DNA of 6,855 nt from Rickettsia endosymbiont of Ixodes persulcatus (GTDB lineage Bacteria > Pseudomonadota > Alphaproteobacteria > Rickettsiales > Rickettsiaceae). Each line of letters starts with the position of its first letter. Position 1 is the stretch's first letter. Of this stretch, positions 1-5,927 are shown in pieces. A program made the translations under genes and the position numbers. Below the pieces are notes generated by a model that saw only the letters and a list, made by a program, of their open reading frames with translations, had not been told where the DNA came from and did not search any database. Location: contig JAPYLE010000229.1 of NCBI GenBank assembly GCA_027293795.1, positions 1 to 6,855 on the forward strand, in the 5' to 3' direction.

Positions 1-100
1 ATTTAATTTGCAGAAATATTTAAAATTTTGGCTAAGCCTTATGAAAATTCCTTCTTTTTGTCAGATAAAAATAGATATCGATCCTAAGAATTTTTATTAA
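1..100 (+). pseudogene. priA: Extra copy of the priA 3' end (partial, runs off the left edge)
   Basis: The + strand encodes the last 32-33 residues of PriA (…NLQKYLKFWLSL…DIDPKNFY) followed by TAA at 98-100. The sequence is identical to the copy at 1059-1158. The ending, a Phe-Trp-Leu stretch followed by an I-D-I/V-D-P-x-x-F/Y terminus, is typical of PriA C-terminal domains. The window edge cuts it, so I cannot tell whether a longer or complete second priA lies to the left. It runs convergently into the E fragment on the other strand, with only an 16-base gap between the two stop codons. By itself this piece encodes nothing functional. Confidence 0.75.
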
Positions 101-118
101 ATTTTGTTCACAGAACCT
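1..118 (+). repeat. 118-bp direct repeat, copy 1
   Basis: Bases 1-118 are identical, base for base, to 1059-1176 (offset 1058). The repeat covers the priA 3' end plus 18 bases after its stop codon. It probably extends left of the window. Identity stops sharply at 119/1177: copy 1 continues into the E gene and copy 2 into the body of priA. Confidence 0.95.
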
Positions 119-422
119 AGCTTCTATATTTTTCCCCTTTATTCTTATTCGACGGTGGAACATTAGATGAATGAGAAGAAGGATTAGTAAGAGATTTTTG
201 TATTTCTACTATAGCTTTTTTAGTATTTTGAGTAGAATTTTTTATAGCATCTTTATAAAAAGCAGCTTTAACTTTATCTCCGGTAAAAGAATATTTTATA
301 AAATTACCAATATTTTTCCAAATAGGAGTATTATCCATTTTTGTAGTTTCTTCAAACCATTTACCTACTTCTTTCAGTTTTGCTTCAACTTTAGCTATAG
401 TAGCTGAATTGTGTTTTATTAT
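117..422 (-). pseudogene. Unrecognised Lys-rich protein 'E', C-terminal copy (minus strand)
   Basis: On the minus strand a frame reads …KEVGKWFEETTKMDNTPIWK…, continues as KYSFTGDKVKAAFYKDAIKN and ends …NPSSHSSNVPPSNKNKGEKYRS with TAG at 117-119. The 73 codons from the Met at 338 are open. Upstream of that Met the same frame matches the + strand E copy as far as about 422, where an extra A (run at 414-417) shifts it. The protein is hydrophilic, rich in Lys, Asn and Ser, with no signal peptide or membrane segment and a low-complexity tail. I do not recognise the family. Joined to the + strand copy it would give roughly 190 residues. It appears to be a remnant lacking its own N-terminus. Confidence 0.55.
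298..422 (-). repeat. ~125-bp inverted repeat, left arm (E gene middle)
   Basis: The reverse complement of 298-422 matches 781-904 on the + strand. Over 298-413 the arms align without gaps and differ at one base (309 versus 893, T versus C read in the E direction). There is one single-base indel in the A/T run near 414-417. Homology ends at 298/904, exactly after the 11-mer ggtaattttat. Confidence 0.93.
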
Positions 423-509
423 TTTGTTCCGGAATTTAGCCGCTATATAGAATTAAGCGGTTCTATGGCAGGGAAACGTCTTGACGTTACTGTTAAAGCT
501 TATGAATAA
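423..509 (+). other. Unassigned spacer between the two E copies
   Basis: This stretch separates the two E-derived arms. On the + strand, in the same frame as the E copy that follows, it reads SRYIELSGSMAGKRLDVTVKAYE and then TAA at 507-509. It could be the N-terminal part of E with a nonsense codon, or the tail of a different gene. It holds two small inverted repeats: ccgct/agcgg (440-444/456-460) and aacgtc/gacgtt (475-480/483-488). I recognise no family and no Rickettsia palindromic element with certainty. Confidence 0.4.
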
Positions 510-780
510 TCATTAGGACTACTAATAAAACAAGTAGGAGTACCTCAAAAAGAGTTTATTTCTTTTATAGAAGATGATCTAATAAAGAATCATCCACATA
601 AAGATAAATTTGAGAAAATCAATCAACATTATAAATCACCTGAATCACCTAAATTATCTGATATAATTGATAATCTTAGAGAATTAGTAAACAATGATGA
701 TATAATAGCTAATTTAAAACAAAGTAGAAAACACATTGAATTTAAAGAAAAAGTAAATAATATTATTCAGATTTATGAGG

Positions 781-904
781 ATAATAAACACAATTCAGCT
801 ACTATAGCTAAAGTTGAAGCAAAACTGAAAGAAGTAGGTAAATGGTTTGAAGAAACTACAAAAATGGATAATACTCCTATTTGGAAAAATATCGGTAATT
901 TTAT
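781..904 (+). repeat. ~125-bp inverted repeat, right arm (E gene middle)
   Basis: This is the partner of 298-422. It encodes the E segment from DNKHNSATIAKVEAK to KNIGNF. The arms enclose about 358 bp made of the spacer and the E N-terminal region. The right end coincides with the junction into priA. Confidence 0.93.
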
Positions 905-911
905 CAGGTTC
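891..911 (+). repeat. Perfect 21-bp inverted repeat, left copy
   Basis: Bases 891-911 (atcggtaatt…caggttc) are the exact reverse complement of 1171-1191. The match ends at 890/1192 outside and 912/1170 inside. Inside, similarity resumes imperfectly: gtgaaca follows on both sides. The copy sits where E sequence changes to priA sequence. Confidence 0.95.
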
Positions 912-1158
912 CAGTGAACATAAAATTCTAGAAATTGCTAAGAATATGGTCAGAATTGCACCAAAAGCAAACGTGAAAATTTTAGGACCGGCAAGCTCAT
1001 TAATGTCAAAGCTTGCCGGTAAATATCGCTACCGAATACTTATTATAGCCAATAAGAAATTTAATTTGCAGAAATATTTAAAATTTTGGCTAAGCCTTAT
1101 GAAAATTCCTTCTTTTTGTCAGATAAAAATAGATATCGATCCTAAGAATTTTTATTAA
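892..1158 (+). pseudogene. priA: Detached C-terminal 88 codons of priA, inverted relative to the rest
   Basis: The + strand reads SVILSGSSEHKILEIAKNMV…, GPASSLMSKLAGKYRYRI…, and ends …DIDPKNFY with TAA at 1156-1158. This is the PriA C-terminal domain; the GPA…L…L.G.YRYR motif is diagnostic of the family. The body of priA lies on the opposite strand at 1155-2871, so this domain has been turned around. An open frame starting at TTG 847 runs into it, but its first 15 or so codons are out-of-frame E sequence, so I do not regard it as a real gene. If 891-1191 is flipped, gca tcg gta att tta tca ggt tcc reads in frame from the priA body into this domain. Confidence 0.85.
987..1020. repeat. GC-rich hairpin inside the priA C-terminal domain
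   Basis: accggcaagc (987-996) and gcttgccggt (1011-1020) are perfect reverse complements around a 14-base loop. The stem has 7 G/C of 10, unusual in this sequence. It lies within codons for the conserved GPASSLMSKLAGKY motif and has no U-run after it, so it is unlikely to be a terminator. Confidence 0.6.
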
Positions 1159-1176
1159 ATTTTGTTCACAGAACCT
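1059..1176 (+). repeat. 118-bp direct repeat, copy 2
   Basis: Identical to 1-118. In this copy the repeat continues leftward into the rest of the priA C-terminal domain. On the right it abuts, at agaacct, the priA body reading on the minus strand. Confidence 0.95.
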
Positions 1177-2871
1177 GATAAAATTACCGATGCCATTTTG
1201 GAAAACGGCGGCATATCTGCTGATTTTCTTATTTCAAGTTCATTTGCAAAAAAAACTATCTTCATCACCGACTTTAACATAACTAAAAATTATATTATCA
1301 GGATAATAGCTTTGTAAATATACCACACCTTTACTATCGCCCCTCCCCGCTCTGCCGCCTACTTGATGTAGTAGCTGGAAAGTTCGCTCAGATGCTCTAA
1401 GATCGGCATTATTACTCCCAAGGTCGGCATCTATTACTCCCACTAAAGTAAGATTTGGGAAGTGATAACCTTTCGTTATCATTTGTGTCCCTATTAATAT
1501 ATCAATTTCTAAATTTTCCATTTGATGCAAAAGCTGTGCTATTTTTTCAGGATTTTTAGCATGATCTTTACTTATAACTGCAATTTTACTCTCAGGCAAG
1601 AGTGCTTTTGCTTCCTCTTCTATTCTCTCTATACCGGGACCACAAATAGTTAATGTTTCATCTTCTAGACATTCAGGACAAGAACTAAAAATTTTACTTT
1701 GATAACCGCAATGGTGACATTCAAGTTTTTTAGTCGCTTTATGTACTACCATCCAGCTAGAACAATATTTGCAGGTAAATCTGTAACCGCAAGCTTTGCA
1801 GAGCATTAGCGGAGCATAACCTCTCCTATTAAGAAATAATAATGTTTGCTTTTTATTATCTAAATTATCTTTTATAGCTTCTATAAGAATCTTAGATAAA
1901 TAGGAATTCTTAGGTAGCTTCTCTTTAGTCATGTCGATCATTTCTATATTAGGCAAATCAGCATTTTTATATCTATTAATTAAAGTAATTAAATGATATT
2001 TCCCTAAATCTGCATTATACATCGTTTCAATAGACGGTGTTGCCGAACACAAAACAATTTGTGCTTTATCAAATGTACCTCTGACGATAGCCGTATCCCT
2101 AGCATTATATAATATCCCATCATCTTGTTTATAAGATTCATCATGCTCTTCATCAATCACTATTAGACCTAAATTTTTAAAAGGTAGAAATAAACTACTT
2201 CTAGCCCCAATTACTACTTTAACTTTATCGCTTAATATGCCTCTTAAAATCATTTTCTTTTGAGCTTTCGTAACGCTAGAATTCCATATTATAGGTTCAA
2301 ATCCAAAACGCTCTATAAAACGATTAATAATTTGTGTACTAAGTGCAATTTCAGGAAGCATAATAAGCACTTGTTTACCTTTTGCTAAGTAATCTGCTAT
2401 TAAATGAAAATATATTTCCGTTTTACCAGAGCCGGTAACACCTTTAATAATTACTGGCTTATTACTTTCATTTAAGACTGTTACTGCTTGTTTCTGTTCT
2501 TCCGATAGATCAGGTAATATAAAATCGTTATTTACTTTTTGTTCTTTAATTTTTATAGGTTTTTCAGCAATATCTATAGGTAATACTAACTTGGCTATAC
2601 TACCAAGCTCTGACATATAGTAGACACTCATCCATTTAATTAATTCTAAAACTTCTGAAGTAATATTTAAGTTTAGCGATACTTTCGTATAAATAGTTTT
2701 TAATTTTTGTGTTTCAGAATCTGATGCAAGCTCCCATACTATACCGGTTAATTCCTTATTTCTAAAAGGCACTATGACAAGATCACCTATATTTATAGAT
2801 AAATCTTTAGGAATTAAATAATCTAGCGGAAATAATTTTGCTACCGGTAATAATATTTTTGCTATTTGCAT
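1155..2871 (-). pseudogene. priA: priA, primosomal replication-restart helicase: frameshifted and missing its C-terminus
   Basis: PriA is a cytoplasmic SF2 3'-5' DNA helicase that recognises stalled forks and starts DnaB reloading. From ATG 2871, 543 codons are open to TGA 1240-1242. Visible elements are the N-terminal DNA-binding region (MQIAKILLPVAKLFPLDYLI, residues 1-100), Walker A GVTGSGKTE (144-152), DEEH (240-243), SATPS (276-280), a zinc region with eight Cys (358, 361, 367, 370, 385, 388, 398, 401), GTQMITKGYHFPN and QVGGRAGRG (503-511). After DEDSFF the frame breaks at A8 (1248-1255, T8 in the gene). Read as T7 it continues ANELEIRKSADMPPFSKMASVILSG, then hits the inversion junction and stops (TAA 1155-1157) after SVNKI. 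The lost 88 codons are at 892-1158 on +. The rejoined protein would be 648 residues. Without the C-terminal domain, normal function is doubtful. Confidence 0.9.
1171..1191 (-). repeat. Perfect 21-bp inverted repeat, right copy
   Basis: This is the reverse complement of 891-911. It is native priA coding sequence (codons for ASVILSGS) at the point where the priA body breaks off. Together the copies bound a 301-bp segment, 891-1191. Confidence 0.95.
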
Positions 2872-2933
2872 ATATAATGTATTTTATAAATTTTTTTTAT
2901 TATATACTAAACTTATAAATTATAGAAACCTAG
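2872..2933. promoter_or_regulatory. Divergent priA/ubiX promoter region
   Basis: This 62-bp, almost pure A/T gap separates the divergent starts of priA (-) and ubiX (+), so both promoters must lie here or slightly inside the genes. On the minus strand TATAAT at 2904-2899, with a weak TTTCTA about 18 bases upstream, would place priA transcription about 20 bases before its ATG. On the + strand TATAAA at 2914-2919 could serve ubiX, but I see no good -35 box. Neither gene has a clear Shine-Dalgarno sequence. The individual boxes are guesses; the divergent layout is clear. Confidence 0.4.
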
Positions 2934-3512
2934 ATGAATAAAGAAAAAAAGATTATTATAGCAATGTCCGGAGCTTCAGGAGCAATATACGGTATTCGTT
3001 TACTTGAAATACTAAAGCAGCAAAATATCGAAACTCATTTAGTTATTTCAGAGGGAGCAGCTCTTACTATAAAAGCTGAAACCACATATTCTATAGAAGC
3101 AATAAAAAATTTAGCAAATTATTATTATGACGATAAAGATTTAGGAGCTACTATCTCTAGCGGCTCTTTTAAAACTTCAGGCATGATAATAGCCCCTTGT
3201 AGTATGAAGACCTTAGCAAGTATCGCTCACTCAATGGAGGATACTTTAATTAGTAGAGCGGCAGGTGTTGTACTTAAAGACAGAAGAAAACTTATTTTAA
3301 TGACTCGTGAAACTCCCCTGCATATCGGACATTTAGAAAATATGCTAAAAGTAGCGAGTTACGGCGGCATTATAGCACCGCCCGTGCCGGCTTTTTATAA
3401 TAACCCTGCAAGTATAGATGATATAGTAAATCATTCCGTTACTAGAGTTTTAGATTTTTTTGATATTGAAACTAATTTAATTAAACGCTGGGGGGGGGTA
3501 GTGTTTAATTAA
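2934..3512 (+). CDS. ubiX: UbiX flavin prenyltransferase
   Basis: UbiX joins dimethylallyl monophosphate to reduced FMN to make prenylated FMN, the cofactor of the UbiD decarboxylase in ubiquinone synthesis. The 192-residue product has the family fold signals: a flavoprotein loop AMSGASGAIYG (10-20), SGSFKTSGM (76-84), APCSMKTLASIAHS (87-100), DRRKLILMTRETPLH (116-130), the PPVPAFYNNP segment (149-158) with its conserved Tyr, and KRW near the end. No signal peptide or membrane segment is present, so it is cytosolic. The ATG follows a short AT-rich leader with no strong ribosome-binding site. One oddity: the last codons run through nine G's (3490-3498). With G9 the end is RWGGVVFN; with G8 it would be RWGG and stop at once. 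The tail lies outside the conserved core, so function is probably kept either way. Confidence 0.93.
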   Translation: MNKEKKIIIAMSGASGAIYGIRLLEILKQQNIETHLVISEGAALTIKAETTYSIEAIKNLANYYYDDKDLGATISSGSFKTSGMIIAPCSMKTLASIAHSMEDTLISRAAGVVLKDRRKLILMTRETPLHIGHLENMLKVASYGGIIAPPVPAFYNNPASIDDIVNHSVTRVLDFFDIETNLIKRWGGVVFN

Positions 3513-3524
3513 ATTAGTTACTAA

Positions 3525-3551
3525 AATAACAATGGTACTATTATTGTTATT
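3525..3551 (+). terminator. Possible AT-rich hairpin after ubiX
   Basis: aataacaat (3525-3533) pairs perfectly with attgttatt (3543-3551) around a 9-base loop, 12 bases after the ubiX stop. The stem is weak (one G-C pair) and no T-run follows, so a terminator role is only suggestive. The following ~40 bases up to vapB hold no further gene. Confidence 0.3.
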
Positions 3552-3590
3552 AGTGTAGTATAGATTATTTTATGATTATGGTATATATAT

Positions 3591-3833
3591 GATAATAGTG
3601 CTAAAATAACTAAAGGCGGCAAAATTTCTCTTCCGGCTTCATATCGAAAACAATTACATTTAAAAGAAGGTGATAAGGTAATATTTACTCTCAAAGAAAA
3701 TGAAGTAGTAATTTCTCCATTAAGTTTTATGTTAAAGAAATCTCGTAATATTATTAATAAATATTATTCACCTAAAGCAAGTTTAGTGGATCAATTAATT
3801 GCTGAACGTAAACAGGAAGCAAAAAATGAATAA
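3591..3833 (+). pseudogene. vapB: vapB-like AbrB-fold antitoxin without a start codon
   Basis: The frame reads DNSAKITKGGKISLPASYRK, then …HLKEGDKVIFTLKENEVVIS…, and a C-terminal tail …SLVDQLIAERKQEAKNE ending TAA 3831-3833. The first part is an AbrB/MazE-type swapped-hairpin DNA-binding domain; the tail is the kind that binds and masks a VapC toxin. The ATG at 3589-3591 overlaps the first codon by one base but is out of frame (MIIVLK stop); one extra G would give ATG GAT AAT in frame. TGA closes the frame at 3573-3575 and no ATG, GTG or TTG lies between, so translation from the normal start is lost. The stop overlaps the vapC ATG at 3826, the usual coupled arrangement of an autoregulated TA operon. 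Family call is good; loss of function is inferred. Confidence 0.75.
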
Positions 3834-4151
3834 TATAATATTTGATGCTTCTGCTCTCTTGGCTCTAATTAAAAATGAAACTATTAATATAGAATTGGCA
3901 AAATTCTTAGGAAGTGTATATATGTCTTCTGTTAATGTTTCTGAAGTAGCAAGAATTTTGCTAAAATCTGAAATGTCACTTCACGAATGTAAGGATGCTA
4001 TAGAATCGTTGATTAATTCCATTATTGACTTCAATCAAGAACAATCTTTTCTTGCTGCTTATATTAAAAGCAAACCAACCACTTAGGTTTATCACTTGGA
4101 GATTGAGCTTGTATTACGCTTGGTTTAACTACAGGCTATCCTATATTGTAA
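3826..4151 (+). pseudogene. vapC: vapC-like PIN-domain toxin, frameshifted and truncated
   Basis: VapC toxins are PIN-domain ribonucleases that cut RNA when not bound by VapB. From ATG 3826, 86 codons are open (MNNIIFDASALLALIKNE…, stop TAG 4084-4086). PIN acidic residues are visible at D7 and E40. At 4072-4074 one A seems to be missing: adding one restores …KSKTNHLGLSLGD, then TGA (4104-4106) where PIN proteins usually have Arg after GD, then ACITLGLTTGYPI and TAA 4149-4151. So there is a frameshift, a nonsense codon (CGA to TGA is plausible) and loss of the last ~20 residues including the terminal PIN Asp region. An open start at TTG 3799 would add nine residues, but ATG 3826 fits the overlap with vapB. 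The toxin is almost certainly dead. Confidence 0.8.
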
Positions 4152-4188
4152 AATTATACTTATTCGTTAATTATATAAATCAACCAAA

Positions 4189-5673
4189 ATGGCACGTAAT
4201 AAAATAAACAACGATAAAAATATAGATGCTAACGAAAAAGCAGATATTCCCATACCAAGGGTTTTACCTTCAAATATTCAAGCAGAGCAAATGCTACTTG
4301 GGGCAATTCTAACCAATAACGAATTACTAAATTACGTATCGGAATTTTTACGTTTAGAGCATTTCTTTGAGCCTATTCATCAAAAAATTTATAATGCAAT
4401 TGAAGCAATTACCGAAAAAGGGCTGATGGCTACGCCTATTACTTTACGTAGTATGTTAACTCAAGATGAACTATTTCAAGAAATAGAAGGAGCGGAGTAT
4501 TTAGCAAAATTGATAACCATGTCAATGATGGTAATAAATCCGATTGATTACGGTAAAATAATATATGATTTAGCAATAAAGCGTAATTTAATAAATATCG
4601 GTGAAGAAGTAGTAAATAATGCCTATAATTCTTCATTAGAAGTTGAAGCAAAGGAACAGATTGAACATGCCGAAGCTAAACTTTACGATTTAGCTAGCGA
4701 AGGCTTAAACGAAAAGAGTTTTACTAAAATCGGTATTTCTATTTCAGAGTCACTAGCTAGCATCAATAGAGCTATGAAAAATAATGATCATGTAATCGGT
4801 ATATCTACCGGTTTGATTGATCTAGATAATAAATTATTCGGCTTTCATAATTCTGACCTTATAATTCTTGCAGGACGTCCGTCTATGGGTAAAACGGCAT
4901 TTGCTATAAATCTTGCACTTAATGCCTGTAATAATATGCGTTTTAAGAATATTCGCGATAATCAAGAAATTCAGTCGGTAGGTTTTTTATCTTTAGAAAT
5001 GTCCTCAGAACAGCTAACCACGCGTCTACTTTCAATGTGTGCAGAAATTGATTCTACTTCTCTTCGTACAGGGATTTTAGGTGAAGAAAAATATAACCGT
5101 CTTCGCAAGGAAGCAAATACTTTATCGGAATTACAATTTTTTATCGATGATACCCCTGCTCTATCTATTTCCGCTATAAGAACAAGAGCTAGAAGAATGA
5201 AACGCAAGCATAATCTCGGTATATTATTTATCGATTATTTACAATTAATTAGAGGAGTAAGTAAATCTGAGAATAGAGTTAGCGAAATTTCAGAAATAAC
5301 CCAAGGTTTAAAAGCAATAGCAAAAGAGTTAAATATTCCAGTTATTGCGTTATCTCAGCTTTCAAGAGCAGTAGAACTGCGTGAGGACAAAAAACCTATG
5401 CTATCCGATCTTCGAGAATCAGGAACTATAGAACAGGATGCAGATATAGTAATGTTTATTTACCGTGAAGAATATTATCTAACTAGAAAAGAACCGGCAG
5501 CAGGCGATGCTAAACATGCTGAATGGTTAGATAAGCTCAACAAAGTATATAATATTGCCAATATAATTGTTGCAAAACATCGTAACGGACCGGTTGGAAA
5601 TGTTTCGCTTTACTATGATAGTCAATATTCTAAATTTAGTAATTTAGAGAAAAGGACTTTTAACGCTGTTTAA
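4189..5673 (+). CDS. dnaB: DnaB replicative DNA helicase
   Basis: DnaB is the hexameric 5'-3' helicase that unwinds the chromosome at the fork and recruits primase. The 494-residue product is full length. The N-terminal domain starts at PRVLPSNIQAEQMLLGAIL (23-41), with the helical hairpin region to about 175. The RecA-like motor has Walker A GRPSMGKTA (229-237), FLSLEM with catalytic Glu 270, Walker B LFIDYLQL (346-353), SQLSRAVE (389-396) and SDLRESGTIEQDADIVMF (406-423); AKHRNGPVG (462-470) is the usual C-terminal motif. No lesion is visible. The ATG at 4189 follows an A/T leader without a Shine-Dalgarno; it is the only start that includes the whole conserved N-terminus. It stands alone after the dead vapBC and is read towards the antitoxin-like ORF on the other strand. 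I see no intein. Confidence 0.97.
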   Translation: MARNKINNDKNIDANEKADIPIPRVLPSNIQAEQMLLGAILTNNELLNYVSEFLRLEHFFEPIHQKIYNAIEAITEKGLMATPITLRSMLTQDELFQEIEGAEYLAKLITMSMMVINPIDYGKIIYDLAIKRNLINIGEEVVNNAYNSSLEVEAKEQIEHAEAKLYDLASEGLNEKSFTKIGISISESLASINRAMKNNDHVIGISTGLIDLDNKLFGFHNSDLIILAGRPSMGKTAFAINLALNACNNMRFKNIRDNQEIQSVGFLSLEMSSEQLTTRLLSMCAEIDSTSLRTGILGEEKYNRLRKEANTLSELQFFIDDTPALSISAIRTRARRMKRKHNLGILFIDYLQLIRGVSKSENRVSEISEITQGLKAIAKELNIPVIALSQLSRAVELREDKKPMLSDLRESGTIEQDADIVMFIYREEYYLTRKEPAAGDAKHAEWLDKLNKVYNIANIIVAKHRNGPVGNVSLYYDSQYSKFSNLEKRTFNAV

Positions 5674-5674
5674 A

Positions 5675-5914
5675 TTATTTCATCAAAATTTTTGCATCTT
5701 TTATTTTTTCTGCCCATCTTATTGCTTTATCAAGTAGCTCATTATTATTTTTACTCATCTCATTATCAGGAATGAATCTGCCAGGCTTTATTATTATAGC
5801 ACCATCATTTAAGGTTAAAATTTTTATCTGTTTTCCTGCATATTTCTTTCCTAGAAATATTTGCCCGTTATTTCCCACTTGTTTAATTGTTTTTATATTA
5901 TTTTCTACTATCAT
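5675..5914 (-). CDS. Small AbrB-like antitoxin-type protein (hypothetical)
   Basis: 79 residues from ATG 5914: IKTIKQVGNNGQIFLGKKYAG, then QIKILTLNDGAIIIKPGRFIP, then a charged helical tail NNELLDKAIRWAEKIKDAK. The pattern G-x-x-G-Q-I/V-x-L-x-K…G…G…I.P resembles the swapped-hairpin AbrB/SpoVT fold of many type II antitoxins, and the tail could be a toxin-binding arm. This is similarity by eye, not a confirmed family. No toxin gene is adjacent: the next thing downstream is the end of dnaB, one base away and convergent. Upstream, its ATG is 13 bases after the tyrP remnant's stop, same strand, so it may be the end of that transcript or have its own promoter. The frame is intact while its neighbour is broken, which suggests it is either kept or very recent. 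Confidence 0.65.
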   Translation of the reverse strand: MIVENNIKTIKQVGNNGQIFLGKKYAGKQIKILTLNDGAIIIKPGRFIPDNEMSKNNNELLDKAIRWAEKIKDAKILMK

Positions 5915-5927
5915 AATATTTAATAGT

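Larger units (their letters stand above)
510..917 (+). pseudogene. Unrecognised Lys-rich protein 'E', N-terminal copy fused to the priA 3' end
   Basis: An open frame without ATG runs from 510, just after an in-frame TAA, and reads SLGLLIKQVGVPQKEF…, …LSDIIDNLRELVNNDD…, …KHIEFKEKVNNIIQIYE…, then KVEAKLKEVGKWFEE and MDNTPIWKNIGNFI. At about 893-904 it crosses into priA sequence in a different frame and stops after three further codons (TGA 915-917). The spacing of hydrophobic residues among charged ones suggests helices and perhaps a coiled coil. No membrane segment or known motif is visible. The missing start codon, the in-frame stop just upstream and the loss of the natural C-terminus (found instead at 117-338 on the other strand) make it a pseudogene. 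Its function is unknown. Confidence 0.55.

Noticed and set aside
171..407. Hydrophobic 78-residue open frame on +
   Set aside because: It is antisense to the E copy on the minus strand, and its Phe/Ile/Ser-rich make-up is the usual mirror of a Lys/Asn-rich gene.
987..1020. Rickettsia palindromic element inserted in priA
   Set aside because: The encoded residues are the conserved PriA GPA…YRYR motif, so nothing is inserted there; it is an in-gene hairpin.
847..1158. Open frame from TTG 847 as a real 103-residue protein
   Set aside because: Its first ~15 codons are out-of-frame E sequence and the rest is the priA C-terminal domain; it is a junction product, not a gene.
4025..4207. 60-residue open frame on +
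   Set aside because: It is an out-of-frame reading of the vapC remnant running across the intergenic gap into dnaB.
4439..5207. Two open frames on - (4439-4651 and 4971-5207)
   Set aside because: Both lie antisense within the intact dnaB gene and show no domain features.
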